A stretch of 64,000 nt of DNA from positions 5,414,001 through 5,478,000 of the forward strand of contig NZ_JAGJBY010000001.1 in NCBI RefSeq assembly GCF_020010905.1, read 5' to 3'. This document shows, in pieces, positions 1 through 7,381 of this stretch. Under the pieces are notes generated by a model. The model made no database searches and was not told the origin of the DNA. It saw nothing but the letters and a program-made list of their open reading frames with translations. Source of the DNA: Streptomyces acidiscabies (GTDB taxonomy: Bacteria > Actinomycetota > Actinomycetes > Streptomycetales > Streptomycetaceae). The number at the start of each line of letters is the position of its first letter. Within the stretch, counting starts at the first letter, position 1. The position numbers and the translations under genes are program-made.

Positions 1-42
1 GGGGGAGAGGAGGGTGACGAGCGAGGCGGGGTGGTTGTCCAT
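1..42 (-). CDS. Start of an unidentified gene cut by the window edge
   Basis: An ATG on the minus strand one base past the TGA of the NUDIX gene (TGA-C-ATG) opens a frame of 14 codons (MDNHPASLVTLLSP) that runs off the left edge. The tight spacing suggests translational coupling to the NUDIX gene. Too little sequence is present to name a product, and a chance open frame is possible. Confidence 0.4.
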   Translation of the reverse strand, partial: MDNHPASLVTLLSP

Positions 43-43
43 G

Positions 44-1174
44 TCAGCTCAGCCGCATCCCCTCCGCCGGGATCTCCTCGACGGCGACGGCGACGGCGCG
101 AGCAGCGGGCAGGCCCCACCGCTCGCGGGCCGTCTCCGCCGCGAGTTGAGCTTGGCGCGCTCCGGGCGGGCCCCATCCCAGCAGGGCGGCTGCCTGGGCG
201 GGGGTGGTGAGCAGGCGGGCGAAGGGGCGGCCGGTGGCGGGGTCCACGGCCGACGGTCCGACGGAGGTGACCCGGGCGGCCAGACGGAGCCGGGCGTTGG
301 GCCCCACGCCGCCGTAGACCTCGCCGGTCTCGTCCAGCACCCAGCCCAGCCGTACCGGGTCGGCCAGGGTGAGCTGGGCTTCCTCGGCGGCTTCGCGGTG
401 CAGGGTGTCCTCGGGCGTCGCATCGGTGCTCTCCACGGTGCCGCCGGGCAGCATCGGCAGCGCGCCCTGCGGACCGGGGTCGGCCACGACGACGACCCGG
501 CCGCCGGGAGCGAAGCACCACGCCCAGGCTTGCTTCACGGGCAGTCGCTCGGGGACGGGGCCGTGGCGGAGAGGGCTGTTCCACAAGGGCCGGTAGCGGA
601 CGTGGACGTCGTGGCGGTCCAGCGCCGGGACGTCGAGGATGTGCCGGCCGTCGGCGAGGTGCGCGGTGGCGGTGTTCCCGAGCCGGGCCCGGTAGGCGGC
701 GAGCATGATCTGCCCGTCCACGGGACGCAGGCGCCGCACCGCGTCCCGGGTTTCCAGGAAGGCGTACTTGGACAGTTCCTCGCGCGGCAGACGGATCGTC
801 TCCACCTGGTCGGGGGTCAGGGTTCCCCCGTCGAAGACGAACCGGACCTCACCGGGGCAGGGTGTGCCGGGGTGGTGCGAGGAGAGGGAGTGGACAGCGA
901 GTACGGCCGACAGGGGCAGGTCCGGCAGGCCCAGTTCCTCGGTGATCTCTCGCCGACAGGTGACGTGCGGGTGCTCGCCGGGTTCGACGACGCCTCCGGG
1001 CAGCAGCCACGAGCCGTCCTTGCGGTAGGTGGGGTGTACCAGCAGGACCCGGCCGGACTCGTCGGTGATGATCGCGGCGGCGCCGAGCCACGCCGCGTGC
1101 CGGGATACGGCGTATTGCGCTGGGGGCAGAGCGGCACGCGGCGTGATGTGCCTCGAAGGGGAGGGAGAGGGCAT
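44..1174 (-). CDS. Two-domain NUDIX hydrolase
   Basis: The 376-residue protein has two NUDIX modules. The first carries a canonical box at residues 61-83 (G, then E, then RE..EE.G spacing), as expected for a pyrophosphohydrolase that uses a divalent metal to cleave NDP-X substrates. The second, at about 245-268, is degenerate: an extra residue sits before REAAEEAQL, the upstream Glu is Asp, and the Gly near the end is lost. One domain is therefore probably catalytic and the other a binding or dead copy. The substrate cannot be read from sequence. The gene appears to be the first of a leftward unit that leaves the window, and lies about 110 bases from the convergently placed end of the DUF1996 gene's transcription unit. 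Confidence 0.85.
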   Translation of the reverse strand: MPSPSPSRHITPRAALPPAQYAVSRHAAWLGAAAIITDESGRVLLVHPTYRKDGSWLLPGGVVEPGEHPHVTCRREITEELGLPDLPLSAVLAVHSLSSHHPGTPCPGEVRFVFDGGTLTPDQVETIRLPREELSKYAFLETRDAVRRLRPVDGQIMLAAYRARLGNTATAHLADGRHILDVPALDRHDVHVRYRPLWNSPLRHGPVPERLPVKQAWAWCFAPGGRVVVVADPGPQGALPMLPGGTVESTDATPEDTLHREAAEEAQLTLADPVRLGWVLDETGEVYGGVGPNARLRLAARVTSVGPSAVDPATGRPFARLLTTPAQAAALLGWGPPGARQAQLAAETARERWGLPAARAVAVAVEEIPAEGMRLS

Positions 1175-1287
1175 GTATCCCTGCCTTTCACTAACGGTGG
1201 GCGGTCGAGTACGCAGGGCAGCGCTGTCCCGGTACGACCGGCCAGTTCACGGTGCTACGGGTCTGCCCCTGTTTCCCAGGGACGAGG

Positions 1288-2718
1288 TCATTGGCACTTT
1301 CGGCCGGTGTTGATGCACTGGACCAGCCTGTTCATCAGGCGCTCGTCCAAGACGTTGATGAAGTCGCCGTGGTCCGTGATCGGCTTGTGCATCTGCTCCG
1401 GGAAGCCGTCCACCGCGTAGAACGGCCGGGTTTTGCCGTTGTCGTCGAGGCTGGGGGCCGCTACGGAGTAGACGAGGCGCTGGACGAGCTGCGGTATGGC
1501 CTTGAAGCCGGTCGGGCAGGCGCCGGTCCTCCGGTCGGCGAACGCGACATGCGAGCGGTGGTTGGCGCTGTCGATGCTCCGGCCGTCCCAGCAGCTCTGG
1601 AACGTGGACGTACGGACCAGCTTGCTGCCCCGGGGGCAGATCGGATACCTGTCCGTCAGCTGCCGGTTCTCGAAGCCGGTGCAGCTCCAGGCCGCGTTGG
1701 CGTTCGCGGTGCCGTTGGTGAACGCCTTGGCGTCGCCGGTGATGATCCGCAGGAACTTGGGCATCGCCACGACCTTGCCACGGGGGCTGCCGACGAAGTT
1801 CAGCGTGACCTTCGAGGCGGTCAGGATGCGGCCGGTGTTGCCTTCGGCACCGCCGCCGAGCTGCTTGGCGTCGAACTCCCGGGTGCCGTCCTGCAGACGG
1901 AGCACCGGCCAGTAGTACGTGGACCTGTCCCCCTGGTTGCGGCAACTGGTCCCGGCGGCGGCGAACTCCTCGTTGGTGGTGAACGCGTCGTTGTCCTGGT
2001 TGCCGACGTAGTCGTGCGTATGGTGCGCGCCGTTGCCCACGCCGGGGGCGACGATGATGTTGTCGGAGTTGTACAGCTTGTTGGCGTTGACGCCGCACCG
2101 CGTCGTGAAGGTCCCCGTGGAAGCGCCGCGCGATGTCCGGGGGCTGCGCACATTCGGCTGGACGGTGGTGATGTCCACGAAGTCGGAGGCCACCGGACCG
2201 TTGCCGCCCTGGCCGGCGGCGTTGCCCTGCTGGTTGCCGGAAGCGCGCAGCGAACAGGCGGCGAGGGCTTCAAGGCCCTGCGGCCTGGGGCCCGATCTGC
2301 CGATGGTGATCGCGATGCGGTCGATGGTCGCGGCCCGCTTGTTCTTCAGCGGTCCCATGATCGCGTTGTCGGCGAAGGAGCTGTCCTGCTGTACGGCCCT
2401 GGCCGAGTTCCGCAGCCGCTGGTACGCCTCGGCCACCTGCTGGTCGAGGAGAGCGAGTTCCTTGTCGACCAGCGCCCTGGCCCGGTCCGGGACTGACATC
2501 AGCTTCGCCCCGACATCCGGGCAGCTGATCGTGACAGCTCCGGCCGACAGGACCTGATCCCCTTGGGACGCGCGTTTCGTCGAGTTGCTGTTGCCGCTCT
2601 CATGGGCGGAGGCATAGACACTGACGGCTATCAACCCTCCTGCCCCCAGAGCCAGGCCCGCCGCCGCGGCGATGGCTCGCTGCGTCGTCTTCGATCGTTT
2701 GCGCGTATTGCGTCGCAT
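1288..2718 (-). CDS. Secreted DUF1996 protein
   Basis: The 476-residue protein begins with an Arg/Lys-rich stretch and one hydrophobic segment (about residues 16-38), consistent with a signal peptide or signal anchor. The C-terminal two thirds has the hallmarks of DUF1996: the His-rich NGAHHTHDYVGN, several cysteines, HRSHVAF and a late HGDF. The family is secreted, common in Streptomyces and fungi, and of unknown function. I chose the ATG at 2718 because AGAGGA lies just upstream; an in-frame ATG at 2745 lacks such a site. Residues of about 60-160 before the domain form a helical spacer. The gene is divergent from the membrane protein at 2964. Confidence 0.85.
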   Translation of the reverse strand: MRRNTRKRSKTTQRAIAAAAGLALGAGGLIAVSVYASAHESGNSNSTKRASQGDQVLSAGAVTISCPDVGAKLMSVPDRARALVDKELALLDQQVAEAYQRLRNSARAVQQDSSFADNAIMGPLKNKRAATIDRIAITIGRSGPRPQGLEALAACSLRASGNQQGNAAGQGGNGPVASDFVDITTVQPNVRSPRTSRGASTGTFTTRCGVNANKLYNSDNIIVAPGVGNGAHHTHDYVGNQDNDAFTTNEEFAAAGTSCRNQGDRSTYYWPVLRLQDGTREFDAKQLGGGAEGNTGRILTASKVTLNFVGSPRGKVVAMPKFLRIITGDAKAFTNGTANANAAWSCTGFENRQLTDRYPICPRGSKLVRTSTFQSCWDGRSIDSANHRSHVAFADRRTGACPTGFKAIPQLVQRLVYSVAAPSLDDNGKTRPFYAVDGFPEQMHKPITDHGDFINVLDERLMNRLVQCINTGRKCQ

Positions 2719-2840
2719 GGGGTTCCTCTGGGGGAGTCGGATCAAGGGGGCTTCGGATCACATCGGGGCGGGGCCGGCCGCACCCATGTTTACGGGTGGG
2801 ACCGGAGGGAGTGCGGGAATCCCGCGCCGCGTCATGCCTC

Positions 2841-2912
2841 CGTAAGAACTCGGAGCGGGATGGAGGACCGAGCGGGTCTCCACCGGCGGATCGCGTCTTA
2901 CGGTGGTCTTAC
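2841..2912. promoter_or_regulatory. Repeated TCTTACG heptamers in divergent promoter region
   Basis: CGTAAGA at 2841-2847 and TCTTACG at 2896-2902 and 2906-2912 are the same heptamer in opposite and then tandem orientation. The last two are 10 bases apart, one helical turn, as is common for dimeric response-regulator sites. They end about 50 bases before the ATG at 2964. No regulator is known for them. Confidence 0.35.
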
Positions 2913-2963
2913 GCGTGGTGGGTGGAGGCGGTGGGGCAGAGGGCGGCTGCCTAACGTGCCAGG

Positions 2964-3575
2964 ATGCGATCCTTCCGTACCGCGTACGCGACAGTTCTGG
3001 TCACCGTGGCTCCTCTGCTGCTGGCCGTCGCTGGTCTGATGCACCCCCGGCATCTGACGGCATCGACGGCCGGCCACTGGGCTGGGATGCACATCGTCCT
3101 GCTGCCCGTCTTCCCCCTTCTCGTTCTCGGACTGGTGGTCCCCCTGTGGGGGAGGCCGCGTCGTGATGCGGAGGGGGCGCTGACGGTTCTCTCCTGGGCC
3201 GGGTGCCTCTGGTTCGCCGCGTACTACTCCGGCCTGGACGCGGTGGCCGGCATATCCGCCGGCACCGCGGTGGACCACGGTGTCCACGGTGCGGCCGGGC
3301 CGCTGTTCGTCGTCGGAGACGAACTGGGCCGGGCCGGTGTGTACGGCCTCGCCGTGGCCTCGTTCGCCACCTGCGCGGTGCTCTGGCGCCGGCACGGCGT
3401 GCGGGTGTTGCCGGGCGCCGTCGTCCTGTTCGCCGCCTGCTGGTCGTTCGTCGACAGCCACATCTTCTGGCCCAAAGGGGTCTTCACCATGCTCGGCTTC
3501 GCCGCCGCCTTCGCTCTCCTGACGGTGACGTCGACTCGGCCAGCCGAGACCGCGCCGACGCTGACGAACCCCTGA
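2964..3575 (+). CDS. Small polytopic membrane protein, unknown function
   Basis: The 203-residue protein shows about six hydrophobic segments (near residues 10-27, 42-62, 75-92, 125-142, 148-165 and 170-188) separated by short Arg-containing loops, so it should sit in the cytoplasmic membrane. I recognise no catalytic motif. The His/Asp residues at the HGVHG and VDSHIFW stretches between helices are the only conspicuous polar groups inside the hydrophobic core. It stands alone, divergent from the DUF1996 gene, and a GC hairpin follows it. It is a typical actinomycete membrane protein of unknown role. Confidence 0.75.
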   Translation: MRSFRTAYATVLVTVAPLLLAVAGLMHPRHLTASTAGHWAGMHIVLLPVFPLLVLGLVVPLWGRPRRDAEGALTVLSWAGCLWFAAYYSGLDAVAGISAGTAVDHGVHGAAGPLFVVGDELGRAGVYGLAVASFATCAVLWRRHGVRVLPGAVVLFAACWSFVDSHIFWPKGVFTMLGFAAAFALLTVTSTRPAETAPTLTNP

Positions 3576-3601
3576 CGGCGTCTGTTCAAGAGGCGACGGT
3601 C

Positions 3602-3619
3602 CCCGCCGGTGCCGGCGGG
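3602..3619 (+). terminator. GC-rich hairpin after the membrane protein gene
   Basis: CCCGCCGG (3602-3609) and CCGGCGGG (3612-3619) are perfectly complementary around TG, 27 bases after the stop at 3575. There is no clear T tract, as is usual for actinomycete terminators. Confidence 0.5.
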
Positions 3620-4087
3620 TTCGACGCTGCCGCGCGCCGCGCTCATCGCCGGACGCCCGGCTGAGACGGCCCGGGAAGCCGGACAGCACGCACTGCTCCC
3701 GCGTCTGATCCCGGCCACGGCGATCTCCCACCGCCACGGCGGCTCTCCGCGTAGCTGTGCCGCCACCCGTCCGGTGAACCCTTGACCCGCCGCGAGGCGG
3801 AATTTTGCGAAGGGTTTAATTCCGGTAACCATCCCCTCCTCATAGTGCTCCGAATTTCCGCGAAGATTCTTTTATGGCGGATCAAGAGTACGCCGGGTCT
3901 CCAAGATATCCAGGGGCGACGAACTCGCAGCTCACACCCTGTGCCAGCCGATCGTACAGAGATCGAGAATCCACGTAACGCGCAGTATTGCGGAAGCCCG
4001 GGACCCTCGCTACGCTGAGCCAGCTCCACCGCGAACGGCGTCGAATTCTTCCGAACGCGGTCGGAGAATGAAGCGGGAGGGGCCGCT
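3620..4087. other. Non-coding region with an AT-rich 5' leader of the RiPP-type cluster
   Basis: No convincing gene was found here. From about 3795 the composition drops sharply in GC relative to its surroundings and stays low into the first 50 codons of the MFS gene. An inverted repeat GGAATT (3799-3804) / AATTCC (3818-3823) lies at its start. The segment probably holds the promoter of the downstream cluster and may mark a transfer boundary. Confidence 0.45.
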
Positions 4088-5365
4088 ATGACCACGCGGG
4101 GTGAATTAGACCAGCTTCCCGCTTTTTCTCGGGTGCGGGATTTTCGATTACTCTGGACGGCCGGTGCGATAGACGGCCTGGGTACGCACGCATCTGTTCT
4201 TGTTCTTCCCCTGACATTGTTGGGGGCCGGATATCCGTCGAGCCTCGTGGGATTACTCGCCACCACGGCGACGGCGAGCGGACTGGCCGTCTCCCCGTTC
4301 GCGGGGGTACTCGCGGACAGATGGCCCCGCAAACCCATGATGATCGGTGCCTCGCTCGTGGCAGCCGCCGCGATGGGAACAGTGTTCGCGGCGGTGGCGT
4401 GGGACAGGGTCGTCTTCACCCACCTGCTGGCCGCCGCCGTCGTGGAACAGACGGCGAGCGCGTGCTACCTGGCCGCTGCCCACGGCACGGTCCGCAGGCT
4501 CGTCCCACCGGCCGACTACCCGCGCGCGATCGGCAGCCTCCAGGCACGTGACCAGGCCACCCAGATCGTCGGCCCAGCTTTCGGCGGCGTCCTGTACCAG
4601 CTGGCCAGATGGGTGCCGTTCCTCGCCGACGCCCTCTCCTTCCTCCTCTCCGCCGCCCTCGTCAGAGCCGTACGCGCCGAACTGTCGCCCGAACGGGACA
4701 CCCCGGGCGCCTCGTTCCGCTCCGAGCTGGCCCAGGGCATCCGCTTCGTGTGGACCGACGGATTCCTGCGCTTCGTCCTGCTGTGGACCGCGGGACTCAA
4801 CGCCGTACTCGGCGCCCTCTACTACCACGCCGTCTTCAGCGCGCAGAGCCGCGGCGCCAGCGCCTCGTCGATCGGCCTGATCCTCACCTTCTCCGGCGTC
4901 GGCGGGCTCGTCGGCGCGCTCGGCGCACCCTGGCTGGTGCGGCTGCTGCCCCGTGCGCTGGTCGTCGCGGCAGCCTCGTGGATCATGGTTCCGGCCGCTG
5001 TGGGGCTCGCGTTCACCACCACGACCTGGGGCTACGGCCTGCTGCTCGGTGCCGTGTCGCTGACCGCGCCGTCCGTCGTCATCGTCCTGCACGCGCGCGC
5101 CGTCCTCGTGGTGCCCGACACCCTCCAGGCCCGCGTCGGCACCGTGCTGGGCACGGCCGGTGAGGGCCTGGCGGCCTGCGCGCCGCTGGCGGCCGGGGTC
5201 CTGGTGTCCGCGTACGGCGGCCGGACGACGGGGCTCGGCTGCGCGGGCGCCCTCGCCCTGCTGGCGCTGTACGCGACGTTCGGCGCCACCCACCTGCGCG
5301 CCGACGACCCCCGGCCGGAAGCGGAGCAAAAACGCGAACCCGCCCCCGAGGGACGCCCACGGTGA
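4088..5365 (+). CDS. MFS exporter of the MFS_3 (EntS-like) type
   Basis: The 425-residue protein has about 12 hydrophobic segments and the loop motif GVLADRWPRKPMM between helices 2 and 3 (G-x-x-x-D-R-x-x-R/K signature). The N-terminal FRLLWTAGAIDGLG is typical of the MFS_3 group of proton-driven exporters for siderophores, macrolides and peptides. GGGAGGGGCC precedes the ATG. The first 50 codons are unusually AT-rich for this genome. Its stop overlaps the GTG of the S9 peptidase by 4 bases, and the peptide and radical SAM genes follow. Export of the modified peptide is therefore the most economical role, by inference only. Confidence 0.85.
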   Translation: MTTRGELDQLPAFSRVRDFRLLWTAGAIDGLGTHASVLVLPLTLLGAGYPSSLVGLLATTATASGLAVSPFAGVLADRWPRKPMMIGASLVAAAAMGTVFAAVAWDRVVFTHLLAAAVVEQTASACYLAAAHGTVRRLVPPADYPRAIGSLQARDQATQIVGPAFGGVLYQLARWVPFLADALSFLLSAALVRAVRAELSPERDTPGASFRSELAQGIRFVWTDGFLRFVLLWTAGLNAVLGALYYHAVFSAQSRGASASSIGLILTFSGVGGLVGALGAPWLVRLLPRALVVAAASWIMVPAAVGLAFTTTTWGYGLLLGAVSLTAPSVVIVLHARAVLVVPDTLQARVGTVLGTAGEGLAACAPLAAGVLVSAYGGRTTGLGCAGALALLALYATFGATHLRADDPRPEAEQKREPAPEGRPR

Positions 5366-7119
5366 CGGGGCGGGACTACGGCGTGTACCGCCCCCTGCTG
5401 CCCGCGGTCTGCCCGGCCGACCCCGACCGGATGGCCTACGCGGGCGACGCCGACGGCCGCTGCGAGATCTTCGCCTGGGACCGGGCCACCGGGATCTCCC
5501 GCCAGGTGACCGCCCGCCCGCACGGCACCCTGCTGTGCACCATCGACGCGGAAGCGGCCGTGTGGTGGTTCGACGAGGACCACCGGGGCCACGGACACTG
5601 GCGGGTCCAGGACTTCGACGGCGGACCGCACCTCCCGGCGTTCCCGCAGGCGGCCCCCGGCAGACCGCGCGGCCTGGCCATGACCGACCGGGGCCTGGTG
5701 GCCGCCGGGCTCGAAGACCCCGAAGGACTCCGCGTCCACCTGGGCCGACGCGGCGCCCCCGACACCGTCGTCCTGCGGACCGACCGGCACGCACGGCTGT
5801 GCGACCTGGCCCCGCACGGCGACCTGCTGGCGCTCGCCGGCCCCGCCCACTCCCCGCACGCGATCACCCTCCTCACCCCCGACGGCACCACGGTCGACGT
5901 ACTCCCGGGAACCGCCGGCCGCATCTGGCCCCTCGGCTTCCACCCCGCCTCCGCCGACCCCCTGCTGCTGGTCATGCGCGAGCAGGACGGCCGCTACCGC
6001 CTCGGCACCTGGCGGCCGTCGCGCGGCGTCGACCTGTACCCCTGGTGCTCGTTCGACACCGAGACCACCGCACGCTGGTACCCGGACGACGGCCGCATCC
6101 TGCTGCGCCAGAACCGCCACGGCCGCAGCCGCCTGTTCACCGCCGACCCGCAATGGCGCACCGTCACCGCACTGCCCGTCCCCGCCGGCAGCATTCTCGA
6201 CGCCGCCCCGCGCGGCGGCGGAGACGTCCACTACCTCTGGACCGACGCGGTCACCCCGCCGCGCACCCTGTCGCTGTCGGGAACCCGCATGCCGGGCCGC
6301 GACTGGCGGGTCCCCGCCCACGGCCGGCACCAGGACCTGTGGACCCCGGGCCCCGACGGCCCCGTACACACCCTGCTCTCCCTGCCCACCGACCGGCCCC
6401 GCCCCTGGCCGCTGGTGTTCCTGCTCCACGGCGGCCCGGCCGACCACGACCGCGACGCCTACGACCCCATGGTCCAGTCGCTCACCGCGTCCGGTTTCGC
6501 CGCGGCCCGGGTCAACTACCGGGGTTCGACGGGGTACGGCCCGTCCTGGCGCACCGCCTACCCGGACGGCGTCGGCCACACGCAGGTCGCCGACCTGGTA
6601 CGCGTCCGCGCGGACCTCCTGCGGCGCGGAGTCGGCCGCGCAGGGGCGGTCGGCCTGTGCGGCACCTCGTGGGGCGGCTACCTCGTCCTCCTCGCCCTCG
6701 GCACCCACCCGGAGTTGTGGAACGCCGGGGTCGCCGTCAAACCGGTGGCCGACTGCGCGACGTCCTTCCGCCACTCCACCCCGGCCCTCCAGGCCCTGGA
6801 CACCGCCCTGTTCGGCGGCACCCCCGACCAGGTCCCCGAGCGCTACGCCCACGCGTCGCCCACCACCTGGGCGGGCGCGGTCCGCGCCCCCCTGCTCATC
6901 GTCGCCGCGCGGGGCGACGCCAAATGCCCGCCCGAGCAGATCGAGGTGTACGTCGCCGCACTGCGCGCCCGCGCGGTCCGCCACGACCTGCTCTGGCTGG
7001 ACTCGGGGCACGACGGCTACGACGGCGCCCAGCACGTGGCCGTCATGGAACGGTCCCTGCGCTTCCTCGGCCGGAGTCTCGCGAGCACCCCGGCCCCAGA
7101 CGTCCCGGCTCCGCAGTGA
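5362..7119 (+). CDS. S9 family prolyl oligopeptidase-like serine peptidase
   Basis: The 585-residue protein has an N-terminal beta-propeller-like half (repeated short beta segments up to about residue 330) and a C-terminal alpha/beta hydrolase domain. The catalytic triad reads Ser436 in GTSWGGY, Asp519 in RGDAK and His550 in DSGHDGY. S9 enzymes cut short peptides, often after Pro or small residues, and the propeller limits substrate size. There is no signal peptide, so it should be cytoplasmic. It starts at a GTG that overlaps the exporter stop (GTGA), so the two are translationally coupled. Placed 58 bases before a 39-residue peptide gene, it is the candidate leader or follower protease of the RiPP-type cluster. 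An amidase or acylaminoacyl peptidase role remains possible. Confidence 0.85.
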   Translation: MTGRDYGVYRPLLPAVCPADPDRMAYAGDADGRCEIFAWDRATGISRQVTARPHGTLLCTIDAEAAVWWFDEDHRGHGHWRVQDFDGGPHLPAFPQAAPGRPRGLAMTDRGLVAAGLEDPEGLRVHLGRRGAPDTVVLRTDRHARLCDLAPHGDLLALAGPAHSPHAITLLTPDGTTVDVLPGTAGRIWPLGFHPASADPLLLVMREQDGRYRLGTWRPSRGVDLYPWCSFDTETTARWYPDDGRILLRQNRHGRSRLFTADPQWRTVTALPVPAGSILDAAPRGGGDVHYLWTDAVTPPRTLSLSGTRMPGRDWRVPAHGRHQDLWTPGPDGPVHTLLSLPTDRPRPWPLVFLLHGGPADHDRDAYDPMVQSLTASGFAAARVNYRGSTGYGPSWRTAYPDGVGHTQVADLVRVRADLLRRGVGRAGAVGLCGTSWGGYLVLLALGTHPELWNAGVAVKPVADCATSFRHSTPALQALDTALFGGTPDQVPERYAHASPTTWAGAVRAPLLIVAARGDAKCPPEQIEVYVAALRARAVRHDLLWLDSGHDGYDGAQHVAVMERSLRFLGRSLASTPAPDVPAPQ

Positions 7120-7177
7120 GCCGGGGTGAACAGCACCACGACCCAGCCCGATCCGATCGACAGAGAGGGGGTGCGCC

Positions 7178-7297
7178 ATGCAGAAGGACGTATTCCACGA
7201 CGACCCGCTTGAGGACGCCGACGAGAACCGTGCGGTCGGAGTCGGCATAAGGATCCGATTCCGCAATGCCGACGAGCAGGAGCAGCAGGAGCAGTAG
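7178..7297 (+). CDS. Candidate RiPP precursor peptide (39 aa)
   Basis: The ATG at 7178 follows AGAGAGGGGG at good spacing and opens a 39-codon frame ending in TAG. The product has an acidic leader-like half (MQKDVFHDDPLEDADENRAV), a central segment GVGIRIRFRNAD with alternating Gly/Ile/Arg and hydrophobic residues, and a Gln/Glu-only tail (EQEQQEQ). There is no Cys, Ser or Thr, which argues against lanthipeptide, thiopeptide or sactipeptide chemistry. It lies directly before a B12-binding radical SAM gene of the type called RiPP maturation radical SAM protein 1, and after a peptidase and an exporter. I infer that the Val-Gly-Ile-Arg-Ile-Arg-Phe segment is the core and is C-methylated or otherwise modified. 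The peptide matches no RiPP class I know. Confidence 0.75.
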   Translation: MQKDVFHDDPLEDADENRAVGVGIRIRFRNADEQEQQEQ

Positions 7298-7303
7298 CAG
7301 TAC

Positions 7304-7342
7304 CGGGGGTCGGCCCGGACAGCCACAGCGAGCCGACCCCCG
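7304..7342 (+). terminator. Hairpin between precursor and maturase genes (attenuator)
   Basis: The arms at 7304-7314 (CGGGGGTCGGC) and 7332-7342 (GCCGACCCCCG) pair perfectly over 11 bases with a 17-base loop, starting 7 bases after the peptide stop. Hairpins at this place often lower maturase expression relative to the precursor. Confidence 0.65.
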
Positions 7343-7381
7343 CCCGGCCGAACGATCCCGACCCATGAAAAGAGGCAAGCC

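Noticed and set aside
14..1420. 468-codon frame on the plus strand opposite the NUDIX gene
   Set aside because: No recognisable motif; the NUDIX box lies on the other strand and explains the low stop density.
5160..7250. 696-codon Arg/Pro-rich frame on the plus strand over the S9 gene
   Set aside because: It is the +1 shadow of the peptidase, whose triad and start coupling are clear.
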